Positions 16,243 to 24,564 of a stretch of 32,128 nt of DNA are shown piece by piece. Position 1 is the first letter of the stretch; every line of letters begins with the position of its first letter. The notes beneath the pieces were generated by a model that was given only the letters and a program-made list of their open reading frames with translations, made no database searches and was not told where the DNA came from. Source of the DNA: Bacteroidales bacterium (GTDB taxonomy: Bacteria > Bacteroidota > Bacteroidia > Bacteroidales > P3). A program made the translations under genes and the position numbers. The DNA is taken from NCBI GenBank assembly GCA_024400565.1, contig JAKSMQ010000027.1, positions 1 through 32,128 on the forward strand, in the 5' to 3' direction.

Positions 16243-17265
16243 ATGAAAATCAAAATCAATAAAATCATATCATTTTCGTTGATGATATTGGGATTTTCAT
16301 GTGTTGGCTATGCTCAGCAGGAATCACAGTTCACTCAGTACATGTTCAACAGACTTTCCTTCAACCCTGCTTACGCTGGTAGTTCTGGATCCATCTGTGC
16401 TACGATTATGTACCGCAACCAGTGGCTCGGACTCAACCTTGACTCGCCAACACCCGATGTCGACCCCGGTTCTACCCCCGTCGACTATCTTTTCTCTTTC
16501 GATATGCCTGTAAAATTCTTGCATGGCGGTATCGGTTTATATGTTCAATCCGACAAGATTGGCTACCACAACACCATCAGCGGAGCCTTCGATTATGCAT
16601 TCCGTATCTATTGGGGTCCTGGTAACCTGGCTGCCGGTATCGAGGCAAATTTTGCCAACAACACTTTAGACTTCAGCCAGCTGCATGGATCCAGCGATTT
16701 GAGTGGCGATTACAGCAATCCCATTTCCTCGTCCAACGATCCCCTTCTCAATGGAGACAACCAGACTTCCGATTTCCTCTTCGACCTCTCGACAGGTGTT
16801 TACTATCAGGTACCCGGAGCTTACTATTTCGGAATTTCGGCCAAGAACCTCCTTGCTTCCAAAAGCGACGTTCTCAACTGGAAGAATGCGCGCAACATAT
16901 ACCTCATGGGCGGTTACGAATACACCATCCCCGCCAACCCCTCCTTCAAGCTGAAACCCTCTGTTCTCCTCAAGACCGCAGATTTCAGCACCATTCAGGC
17001 CGAGGCATCTTGTCTGCTTGATTATCAGAATCTTTTCTGGGGCGGTGTAACCTATCGTTTTCAGGATGCAATTGCATTCCTCGCTGGTTTGAACTGGCAG
17101 AAAATGAAAGTGGGCGTTTCCTACGACCTTACTACCTCACGATTAGGTACTTTCAAACAAGGTTTGAGTGCCGGTACCCTCGAGCTTTACCTCCGCTATT
17201 GCTTCAAAGTTATCATTCCTCCAAAACCACCTTCAGTATATCGCAACACACGTTACCTCTTCTAA
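16243..17265 (+). CDS. porP: T9SS outer-membrane protein PorP/SprF family
   Basis: A 340-residue outer-membrane beta-barrel of the PorP/SprF family, which helps deliver or anchor T9SS components and cargo at the cell surface. The signal peptide ends near VGYAQQ. The diagnostic opening QFTQYMFNRLSFNPAYAGS follows immediately. The rest alternates amphipathic strands rich in Gly and aromatics (GGIGLYVQSDKIGYHNTISGAF, LNWQKMKVGVSYDLTTS), and the chain ends with strand LELYLRYCFKVIIP. It lies directly upstream of gldK-L-M-N in the same order as the porPKLMN locus of Porphyromonas. The gap to gldK is 105 nt. Confidence 0.93.
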   Translation: MKIKINKIISFSLMILGFSCVGYAQQESQFTQYMFNRLSFNPAYAGSSGSICATIMYRNQWLGLNLDSPTPDVDPGSTPVDYLFSFDMPVKFLHGGIGLYVQSDKIGYHNTISGAFDYAFRIYWGPGNLAAGIEANFANNTLDFSQLHGSSDLSGDYSNPISSSNDPLLNGDNQTSDFLFDLSTGVYYQVPGAYYFGISAKNLLASKSDVLNWKNARNIYLMGGYEYTIPANPSFKLKPSVLLKTADFSTIQAEASCLLDYQNLFWGGVTYRFQDAIAFLAGLNWQKMKVGVSYDLTTSRLGTFKQGLSAGTLELYLRYCFKVIIPPKPPSVYRNTRYLF

Positions 17266-17370
17266 CAGAGACAACGAAAATGATGACCAACGAAACTTTT
17301 TACAAAAAAATACGTTCTATCTAGAAAGAGCACGTTCTATATTTATTGATAATAATAAATCTTTATTAAT

Positions 17371-18732
17371 ATGAAGAAATTCTTTTTAATGCTTGCAGCA
17401 GTTGTAGCTCTCTGGAGCTGCGGCTCGTCCGACAAAGGCGAATTAGTAGGTGTGCAAGGTCGCCCCTACTTTGAAGACATCGACCTCAAGGGTATGGTCT
17501 TCATCAACCAGGGTAATTTCAGCATGGGTGCCGGTACCCAGAATGCCACCTACGGCATCCCTACCCAGCCCCGTACCATGCAGGTAAGTTCTTACTTCAT
17601 GGATGAGACTGAGATTACCAACAACGAATACCGCCAGTTTGTAAACTGGGTAATCGACTCCATCGCCCGCCGCATGCTTGGCGAGGCAGGTATGGACGAA
17701 TTCCAGATCACCGAAGATGAGTATGGCGAGCCCCTCGATCCTCCCATCCTCAACAAGAAACCCAAGATTCGTTGGGACGAGCAGGAATATCGCGAAGCTT
17801 TAGAGGACCTCTATCTCGCAGAGAAAGACCGCTTCTATCGTCGTCGCACCATCGACCCTGCAAAGCTTAACTATGAATATTACTGGATTGACTACAAAGA
17901 GGCAGCTCAGAAGGAAAGTGCCACCACCGTTAAGCAGGAGCACAAAGGCACCATGTTTGCCAATCGTCCCAAGGGCCTCAACAATCGTTCCTCCCTCATC
18001 AAGAAGGAAGTTGTCAATGTTTATCCCGACACTCTTTGCTGGGTACATGACTACACCTATAGCATGAACGAGGATTTCACCCGTCAGTATTTCACCTCTC
18101 CCGCTTACGACAACTATCCTGTTGTTGGTATCAGCTGGGTACAGGCAAAAGCATTCTGCGTATGGCGCAGCAACTACCTCAACCAGTACCTCGAGTCTGT
18201 AGACTACACCCAGATGAACGATTTCCGTCTCCCCACCGAGGCAGAATGGGAATTTGCAGCTCGCGGCGGTATGGCCGGCGAAAGCTACCCCTGGGGTGGT
18301 CCTTACGTACGCAATCCTAATGGTTGCTTCCTCGCAAACTATGAGCCCCTCCGTGGCGCTTATGACGATGATGGTGGTGTAAAGACCCTTATGGTTGGCC
18401 ACTATGCTCCTAACGATTACGGTCTCTACGACATGGCCGGCAATGTTGCTGAGTGGTGTCTCGACTCCTACAATGAGTCTACTTACATTATCGCTAACGC
18501 ACTTTCTCCCTACTACGAGTACAATGCTCAGGACAGCGATCCCTCCTCTATGAAACGCAAAGTTATCCGTGGCGGTTCCTGGAAAGACCAGAAATACTTC
18601 ATCCAGGTTCAGACCCGTACCTACGAATTCCAGGATACCTCCAAGTGCTACATCGGCTTCCGCTGTGTACAGCCTTACTTGGGCCGTGTTAAGGGTGACA
18701 ACCTGAAAACCGCCTCCAACGTAGCAAGATAA
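17371..18732 (+). CDS. gldK: T9SS ring lipoprotein GldK/PorK
   Basis: A 453-residue outer-membrane lipoprotein that forms, with GldN, the periplasmic ring of the T9SS. The signal ends ALWSC (Cys17). The body is a formylglycine-generating-enzyme/sulfatase-modifying fold without its catalytic role: MVFINQGNFSMGAG, EITNNEYRQFVNWV, YPVVGISWVQAKAFCVWR, RLPTEAEWEFAARGG, YGLYDMAGNVAEWC and KVIRGGSWKD. Length is within the GldK/PorK range. Codon use is strongly biased to CTC, ACC and CGC/CGT, implying high expression. It is followed by gldL after 86 nt. Confidence 0.96.
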   Translation: MKKFFLMLAAVVALWSCGSSDKGELVGVQGRPYFEDIDLKGMVFINQGNFSMGAGTQNATYGIPTQPRTMQVSSYFMDETEITNNEYRQFVNWVIDSIARRMLGEAGMDEFQITEDEYGEPLDPPILNKKPKIRWDEQEYREALEDLYLAEKDRFYRRRTIDPAKLNYEYYWIDYKEAAQKESATTVKQEHKGTMFANRPKGLNNRSSLIKKEVVNVYPDTLCWVHDYTYSMNEDFTRQYFTSPAYDNYPVVGISWVQAKAFCVWRSNYLNQYLESVDYTQMNDFRLPTEAEWEFAARGGMAGESYPWGGPYVRNPNGCFLANYEPLRGAYDDDGGVKTLMVGHYAPNDYGLYDMAGNVAEWCLDSYNESTYIIANALSPYYEYNAQDSDPSSMKRKVIRGGSWKDQKYFIQVQTRTYEFQDTSKCYIGFRCVQPYLGRVKGDNLKTASNVAR

Positions 18733-18818
18733 AAAGCGCAAAGGAATCAAGCTTAAAAAGACAAACATATTATATATAGAATACAATAAATTAAGTAAAC
18801 ACAAAAAAATATCTCATT

Positions 18819-19760
18819 ATGAATTTTTTGGATAACCTAGTACGCAGTAAGACCTACAAGAACTTCATGAGCAAACTTTACGGATGGGGCGCAGCCGTCG
18901 TAATTGTTGGTGCATTGTTCAAAATTAACCACTGGCCTGGTGGTACCCAGATGCTTATCGTCGGTATGGGTGTAGAGGCAATTATCTTCTTCCTCTCTGC
19001 TTTTGAGCCCCTCCACGTAGAATGGGACTGGAGTCTTGTTCACCCCGAACTTGCTGGTATGAAAGAAGGTGAAGAAGAGCAGTCTGAAATAGAAGGAGAA
19101 GAGACCGACAAGCTTGCCAATCCTCAGATTGTTACCAAGGTAAGCAGCGATCCTCTTACCGCGCAGCTCGATAAAATGCTTGCCGATGCCAAGATTGGTC
19201 CCGAACTCATCGATCGTCTCGGTGCTGGTATGGAAAACCTCGCAAACTCCGCTTCCTCTCTCAACAACATGACTACCGCTGTTGCAGCTACCGACAAATT
19301 CGTAAGCAACATGGACGTCGCTGCTGAGGCTGCAAACGATCTTTCCCAGGCTTACAAGCGTACTACCGACTCCCTCAATAATGATGTTAACCTCTCCTCT
19401 TCATATTCTGAGAGCCTCAAGAATGCTACTGCTGCTGTTACCAACCTCTCCAACATCTACGCTGAGACCGCTCAGACCCTCCGTATGGGCGACACCTCCT
19501 ACGTTGATGAGCTGAAACGTATGGCACAGAGCCTTGCTTCCATCAATACCATGTACGAAATGCAGATTCAGAATGCTAACGACCAGTTGGCTACCACTAC
19601 TGAAGTTCAGCAGCGTCTGCAGACCATGATGGGCAACTTCGCAGAAAGCGCAGAAGGCGTTCTCAAATATCGCGAGCAGGTTGATGCCCTCACCCGCAAG
19701 GTATCCGAACTCAACAACGTATACGGCAACATGCTTGCTGCAATGCAGACCCGCGTCTAA
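18819..19760 (+). CDS. gldL: T9SS motor protein GldL/PorL
   Basis: A 313-residue inner-membrane protein that, with GldM, forms the proton-driven rotary motor of the T9SS. Two helices near the N-terminus (about 21-36 GWGAAVVIVGALFKI and 43-62 TQMLIVGMGVEAIIFFLSAF) flank the conserved NHWPGG turn. Glu53 in the second helix is the candidate for the essential membrane glutamate of the proton path. The long cytoplasmic tail is acidic, then Ala/Ser/Asn-rich and helical, probably coiled-coil. The same biased codon use as gldK indicates co-expression. Confidence 0.95.
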   Translation: MNFLDNLVRSKTYKNFMSKLYGWGAAVVIVGALFKINHWPGGTQMLIVGMGVEAIIFFLSAFEPLHVEWDWSLVHPELAGMKEGEEEQSEIEGEETDKLANPQIVTKVSSDPLTAQLDKMLADAKIGPELIDRLGAGMENLANSASSLNNMTTAVAATDKFVSNMDVAAEAANDLSQAYKRTTDSLNNDVNLSSSYSESLKNATAAVTNLSNIYAETAQTLRMGDTSYVDELKRMAQSLASINTMYEMQIQNANDQLATTTEVQQRLQTMMGNFAESAEGVLKYREQVDALTRKVSELNNVYGNMLAAMQTRV

Positions 19761-19822
19761 TCCGGACTATAATCCAATATTAATTAACTGATTGTAGAAC
19801 GAAAAAAGATTAGAATAGTAAT

Positions 19823-21496
19823 ATGGGTGCAACAAACTGTCCGGAAACGCCGAGACAAAAAATGATTGGTATGATGTACCTTGTGTACACAGCCATGCTT
19901 GCCATGAACGTGGCAGCCGAGGTTCTCAATGGTTTCGTCACCGTTGGCGAAGCTATGCAGAAATCTAACGAGAATCTTGAGGTAAAACTCGTTGACTCTT
20001 ACGACAATTTCCAGTTCGCATACGAGAACAATAAGGAGAAAGTTCAGGAGAAATGGGACAAAGCCAAAGAGATTCAGAAACTCTCCAACGCGGTTGTAGA
20101 CTCTATTGAGTTCTACCGAGCTGAATTCCTCTGTCAGATTAAAGAAAGTGCTGATGTAGTCAATTACGATACCGCAGGTAACGAGTACAAGAGAACAATT
20201 ATGTTCCGCTCTGGAACCGACCTTCTTATCGATAGCGCACGTGCAGCCTATAGCGAAGGAGGCCTCAGCATTCTTACCGATCCTGAGAAATCTGACTTCA
20301 ACAACTCTACCGCATACTTCTACGGACATGAGGACGAACCCGATCCTAACAAATATGCAATCCGTTTGAAGAATGTAATTAACGCTTACAAAGAAGACGT
20401 AAAAAGAGTCCTGGGACAGGATGCCGAAAAGGTAAAGATTGGACTTGACGTAGACAGCAAGAAATGGAATGCCCACTCCAAGAAACTCGAACCTTGGGAG
20501 CAATACATGTTCTACGACGTAATCTGCGCTGCCGATATGGTAACCCTTACACGCCTAGTTGCAGAGGTTCGAAACACAGAGTTTGACGCTGTACAGTTCC
20601 TCTATAAAGCTGTAAAGAGCAACGACTTCTCCTTCGATAAGGTTACCGTAATTACCCGTCCTAAATCTGGTTACGTAATTCAGGGTGGTCGCTACGAGAC
20701 CTCCATTGCAGTAGGTGCTTACGACTCCAAGGCTCACTTCGAAGTTGAGATTGGTGGCCAGAAGTTCACCTCCGACGACAGCGGTATGGTTAAGTACTCC
20801 GTAAACTGTGGCGCTACCGGTAACAAGACCATCGCAGGTAAGATTTATGTAAAGAAAGACAACAATGTAGAGTCCTATGAGTTCCATGACAGCTATTTCG
20901 TAGCTGAGCCTGTAGCCGTAGTATCCCTCACCAAGATGAATGTAGTTTATGCTGGTATCGACAACCCCGTATCTATCGGTGTTCCTGGTGTTGCTTCCAA
21001 GGATGTAACTCCTCAGGTTGTTGAAGGTGCAGCAACTCTCACCCCCGCAGGTGCAGCTGGCGACTACATCATCAAGGCTCAGAAACCTGGTAAACTCAAG
21101 ATTCAGATTAACGCCAAGACCGACGGCAAGACAACCAAATCAATGGGTGTTAAGGAATTCCGTGTAAAACGTATCCCCGCTCCTATTCTTAAGGTTGGTA
21201 ACAACAGTACTGGCGCAAGCGTTCAGAAAGCAGAGCTTACCGCACAACCCATCATCCGTGCCGTTATGCAAGACTTCGACTTCCAGATTCCCGCTATTAA
21301 GGTAACCTCATTCACCTTCAACGTACAGGGTTCTGGTCAGATGGATATCCAGGGTACTGGCAATCGCCTCACCCCCGATATGATTGCTCGCATCAACAAT
21401 GCACGTCGTGGTCAGAAGGTATACATTACCGATGTAACCGTACAGACCCCCGATGGTTTGAAGCACACTCTTGATGCTACTTTCAGACTGAAATAA
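19823..21496 (+). CDS. gldM: T9SS motor-shaft protein GldM/PorM
   Basis: A 557-residue inner-membrane protein. Its single helix (about 14-38, MIGMMYLVYTAMLAMNVAAEVLNGF) packs in the GldL ring, and its long periplasmic part transmits torque to the GldK-GldN ring. The N-terminal CPETPRQKMIGMMYLVYTAMLAMNV is a family hallmark. The periplasmic region first has a helical domain with KEKVQEKWDKAKEIQKLSNAVVDS, then Ig-like beta domains (SYFVAEPVAVVSLTKMNVVYAGIDNPVSIGVPG) and a final domain ending HTLDATFRLK. It is somewhat longer than the roughly 515 residues I recall for PorM and GldM. gldN follows after 19 nt. Confidence 0.96.
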   Translation: MGATNCPETPRQKMIGMMYLVYTAMLAMNVAAEVLNGFVTVGEAMQKSNENLEVKLVDSYDNFQFAYENNKEKVQEKWDKAKEIQKLSNAVVDSIEFYRAEFLCQIKESADVVNYDTAGNEYKRTIMFRSGTDLLIDSARAAYSEGGLSILTDPEKSDFNNSTAYFYGHEDEPDPNKYAIRLKNVINAYKEDVKRVLGQDAEKVKIGLDVDSKKWNAHSKKLEPWEQYMFYDVICAADMVTLTRLVAEVRNTEFDAVQFLYKAVKSNDFSFDKVTVITRPKSGYVIQGGRYETSIAVGAYDSKAHFEVEIGGQKFTSDDSGMVKYSVNCGATGNKTIAGKIYVKKDNNVESYEFHDSYFVAEPVAVVSLTKMNVVYAGIDNPVSIGVPGVASKDVTPQVVEGAATLTPAGAAGDYIIKAQKPGKLKIQINAKTDGKTTKSMGVKEFRVKRIPAPILKVGNNSTGASVQKAELTAQPIIRAVMQDFDFQIPAIKVTSFTFNVQGSGQMDIQGTGNRLTPDMIARINNARRGQKVYITDVTVQTPDGLKHTLDATFRLK

Positions 21497-21515
21497 ACTA
21501 TAAAACTTCGCAATA

Positions 21516-22412
21516 ATGAAAAGAATTCTGTTTTGTTTAGGCTTATTCATCTTTATGGCAGGTGCCTTCACCTCGAATGCACAGAGCGTAATAGATGCTG
21601 AAGAGGACAACAACTTCAACAATTTCTACACCAAGACTCTCACCAAGGAGAAACGCGCTATGCCTTATGCTTATCTCCGTGAGAACGATGTAGTATGGGA
21701 AACCGCAGTTTGGAGAACCATCGACTTTCGCGAGAAGTTCAACCAGTTCTTCTATTTCCCCATCTATCGTCCCAATAGTCCTTCAGAGAACCAGCAGGGT
21801 CGTGCAAGTCTTGTAAAGGTTCTTATGAAAGCATTCGAGGATGGTGCAATTGAGTGCTACAAGGATGATGATCTTCTTATTCCTATCGACTACGAAGAGA
21901 TGATGAAGAGCATCACCGGTACCCATACCATCTCCTACGATATCTACGATGAGTGGGACGAGGTAATAGGATCTGTTGATACCGTTATCACCGAGGAATT
22001 TGATCCTTCCGAGGTTTACAGCTGCAAAATTAAAGAATATTGGTATATCGACAAACAGGATACCCGCCAGAAGGTTCGTATTACAGGTCTCTGCCTGATG
22101 TACAACCAATGCAAAGACCGTGATGGTGACCGCGAATGCAACACCTTCCCCCTCTTCTGGGTTCCTATGAACGATATGCGCGTTCGTAACGTACTCGTAA
22201 CCTACAATTGCTTCGACGAGAACAATATTAATGCAGAACGTACTTACGATGACGTATTTATTACCCGCTATTTCGACAGCTTCGTAACCCGCGAATCCAA
22301 CCGCTTCAACCGTCAGATTTCCGATTATCTCACCGGTACTGACGCTATTATGGAATCTCTCAATGTAGAAGACAAGCTCTTCAATCTTGAGAGCGACATG
22401 TGGGAGTACTAA
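21516..22412 (+). CDS. gldN: T9SS ring protein GldN/PorN
   Basis: A 298-residue periplasmic protein that joins lipoprotein GldK to form the outer-membrane-associated ring. The signal peptide ends near TSNAQ. The family core starts with RAMPYAYLRENDVVWETAVWRTIDFREKFNQFFYFPIY. Later come CKIKEYWYIDKQDTRQKVRITGLCL, TFPLFWVPMNDMRVRNVLV and FDSFVTRESNRFNRQISDYLTG. Codon use is the same high-expression type as gldK-L-M. An intrinsic terminator follows 34 nt after the stop, which makes this the last gene of the main T9SS transcript. Confidence 0.96.
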   Translation: MKRILFCLGLFIFMAGAFTSNAQSVIDAEEDNNFNNFYTKTLTKEKRAMPYAYLRENDVVWETAVWRTIDFREKFNQFFYFPIYRPNSPSENQQGRASLVKVLMKAFEDGAIECYKDDDLLIPIDYEEMMKSITGTHTISYDIYDEWDEVIGSVDTVITEEFDPSEVYSCKIKEYWYIDKQDTRQKVRITGLCLMYNQCKDRDGDRECNTFPLFWVPMNDMRVRNVLVTYNCFDENNINAERTYDDVFITRYFDSFVTRESNRFNRQISDYLTGTDAIMESLNVEDKLFNLESDMWEY

Positions 22413-22446
22413 AACTCAATTCTAATTCATAATTATTGCAATACAT

Positions 22447-22480
22447 AGGGGTTAAGGGCTAAGTTCTTAACCCCTTTTCT
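22447..22480 (+). terminator. Intrinsic terminator between the two gldN genes
   Basis: AGGGGTTAAG (22447-22456) and CTTAACCCCT (22466-22475) form a 10-bp perfect stem with a 9-nt loop, followed by a short T-run (TTTTCT). It ends only 13 nt before the ATG of the second gldN-like gene. Read-through or a promoter not recognised here would be needed to express that gene. Confidence 0.8.
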
Positions 22481-22493
22481 ATTCGACTACACG

Positions 22494-23378
22494 ATGTTCA
22501 AACTACGCTTCTGCTTGTATGGATTATGTTGCCTAGCCTTTATCATAGGCTTACGTAACAATTCCTTATCACAGGAAATAGGATTCCAGCCAGGCCATTA
22601 TTACGAGCATCGTATAACATCAGAACAACAACCTATGCCCTTGACCCACGTACGTGAAAACGACGTGGTTTGGGAGACTTGTATCTGGAGAACAATCAAT
22701 CTAAGGGAGAAATTCAACCAGTTTTTCTATTTTCCCATTGAACGTAATGGTGCTCATGGACGGCAGAACTTTGCTTATATGCTATGGGATGCCATGGCCC
22801 GAGGAGATATTCCGATCTACGCTGACGATGAGTTCAAAATTCCTCTTGACAATTTTGCATTTGTAGAGAGATACACCCGGGCCGACACAATGTATCTTGA
22901 GGTTATTGATGAAGATGACGAAGAGTCATTCGAATACCAGACAGTTTTAATACCCAAAGACTTCTCTTCCGAAGATGTACTACAAGTTAGACTCAAGGAG
23001 GCTTGGTATATCGAAAAGCAAGAGACAGGGCAATATGTAAGAATACTAGGACTAGCCCTTGCCCAGGATATGTACAAAGAAGTTGATGGAGATAGAGAGT
23101 TCCAGGGTACTATCAATCTATTCTGGATTCCTATGCTTTCGCCTCAGGTCAGAACACTTTTCGCGAGAAAAGAGGCCTACTACGAAGATAATATAGCCCA
23201 TCTTCCAACCTGGTTGAGCATCTTTACAGAGAGAATGTTTGACACCTATGTAACTCGAGTATCAAACACATTCAATAGAGCAATTATCGATTATCTCACA
23301 GGCGAAGACGCTATCCTAGAGTCAGAACGTATAGAAGACCATCTTCTTGATATTAGCATGGACCAATGGGAATGGTAA
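22494..23378 (+). CDS. Second GldN-like T9SS protein (GldO-type paralogue)
   Basis: A 294-residue exported protein clearly paralogous to the gene before it. It shares PMPLTHVRENDVVWETCIWRTINLREKFNQFFYFPIE, LKEAWYIEKQETGQYVRILGLAL, INLFWIPMLSPQVRTLFAR and FDTYVTRVSNTFNRAIIDYLTGEDAI. A signal peptide ends near NSLSQE. The copy lacks the high-expression codon bias: AGA, CTA and ATA codons are frequent. It lies just beyond a terminator. In Flavobacterium johnsoniae a tandem gldN-gldO pair is partly redundant. Whether this copy is an independent duplication is not known. It may be an alternate ring subunit expressed at a lower level. Confidence 0.9.
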   Translation: MFKLRFCLYGLCCLAFIIGLRNNSLSQEIGFQPGHYYEHRITSEQQPMPLTHVRENDVVWETCIWRTINLREKFNQFFYFPIERNGAHGRQNFAYMLWDAMARGDIPIYADDEFKIPLDNFAFVERYTRADTMYLEVIDEDDEESFEYQTVLIPKDFSSEDVLQVRLKEAWYIEKQETGQYVRILGLALAQDMYKEVDGDREFQGTINLFWIPMLSPQVRTLFARKEAYYEDNIAHLPTWLSIFTERMFDTYVTRVSNTFNRAIIDYLTGEDAILESERIEDHLLDISMDQWEW

Positions 23379-23469
23379 TAGCCAACCACAATTGAAATTC
23401 ACTATTCCGGCAATACTTTAGGGAGAGGCAATACCATAATAACAATCAATATTTCTTTCAACAATAAAA

Positions 23470-23491
23470 GGTGCCATTTTTAAATGACACC
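23470..23491 (-). terminator. Hairpin, possible terminator after the second gldN
   Basis: GGTGCCATTT (23470-23479) pairs with AAATGACACC (23482-23491) with one C-A mismatch. On the minus strand it is followed by TTTTATTG, so it has a U-tract in that direction only. On the plus strand it lies 92 nt after the gldN-like stop and may still stop or protect that mRNA. Confidence 0.45.
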
Positions 23492-23725
23492 CATATTAGT
23501 ATTTCATATATTATCAAACCGATAACATGAGATCCTAATACGAAAATATGCTATAGGAATTACACGAAAAGACCGCTTATAAACAATTATGAATTGTGGG
23601 GATTAATGAGTAGGCATAACAACTATATGCCTCGATCCACCTATTCTGCTTACTTCAAAAATGGGAGTAGAAACATCATAACTGAGGTTAAGAAAATCCT
23701 TATCTGCTTATTAAAGCATGCTATT

Positions 23726-23872
23726 AATAGGCTGTTGACACTATAAACAGGTTGTTTAGACACTATAAATAGGATGTTTAGACACCTTAGTTCTTTTTTG
23801 TCGTTACCATCAAATGGCTGTTGACACTATAAATAGGTTGTTTAGACACCATAAATAGGTTGTTTAGGACAC
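23726..23872. repeat. Duplicated phased heptamer array downstream of T9SS
   Basis: Cluster 1 reads TTGACAC (23735), AACAGGT (23746), TAGACAC (23757), AATAGGA (23768), TAGACAC (23779). Every heptamer starts 11 bp after the last, with 4-nt spacers TATA, TGTT, TATA, TGTT. Cluster 2 repeats the same order at 23821, 23832, 23843, 23854 and 23865 with spacers TATA, TGTT, CATA, TGTT. Its last word has an extra G (TAGGACAC). The clusters start 86 bp apart. Each word type recurs every 22 bp, two helical turns. It is non-coding, and the function is unknown. Confidence 0.85.
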
Positions 23873-24564
23873 AGAAGCAAGGTATTAAATTACTTAATAG
23901 TTCAAGTTTGGAAGGATAAAACAAAAAAAAACTTTACAGTTACTATACGACACAAGATATACCTATGATTGTTATTGTCTACCCACTATATGGTACATCA
24001 CTTGTCAAATAGTGTAAAGTATATGCACTAATATCTCCGAATATTAAGAAGTGACTATCTAAATAACAATTCTCTTCTTTTCAAAACATTAATCCGAACC
24101 AATCTCTAACTCTAACAACCTTAAACGAATAGACACTACAACGAATATAAGAACGATGATCATCCAAAAAGCAAAGGATTATCTTTCGATTGTTGTATAG
24201 CTATATTAGCGTTCAGAATATTTTTCATAAACATTTCTTTACTTTGTACCAAGGTACCGAAAAGATCCAAGTACAGAAAGTCCCCAAAGACTGAAGACTA
24301 GTTATCATAGCCGCAGAAGATAATATAAGTATTTTTTCGCACAATAGATTACTCCAAACGGGGAAGAAAAATATCATCTGATAAAGTATGATGTCTTCTT
24401 GAACTTGGCCAAGCGGATTTGAGATATTGGGGTTCATCGAAGAATCTATAGATACATATTCCAGTCTCACAATCTAACAATTATGAAAGTTATCTACTCA
24501 CAGAGAAAGTAGACTTGCATAAGAAAACAAACCAAACTGGCGAAAAGGAAAAACCTATCTACAA

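Larger units (their letters stand above)
23379..24564. other. 1.2-kb AT-rich region without a convincing gene
   Basis: Between the convergent ends of the second gldN gene and rluD I find no gene I can defend. From left to right it holds a hairpin at 23470-23491, the phased repeat array (23726-23872), an A-rich stretch, and a minus-strand 81-codon frame (24225-24470) with hydrophobic content but no family resemblance. A weak TCTACT/AGTAGA hairpin at 24493-24513 follows. Base composition is more AT-rich than the genes around it. It may be the scar of a decayed gene or element. Confidence 0.6.

Noticed and set aside
17800-18804. Minus-strand 334-codon open frame over gldK
   Set aside because: It is a shadow caused by the strong codon bias of gldK. 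No family or start signal supports it.
23726-23872. CRISPR array
   Set aside because: The repeat words are 7 bp with conserved 4-bp spacers. There are no unique 30-40 bp spacers and no cas gene.
24400-24445. tRNA-like words (GGCCAAGCGG and GGGGTTCATCGAA)
   Set aside because: They resemble D-arm and T-arm pieces but are only about 15 nt apart, with no acceptor stem or anticodon arm between them.
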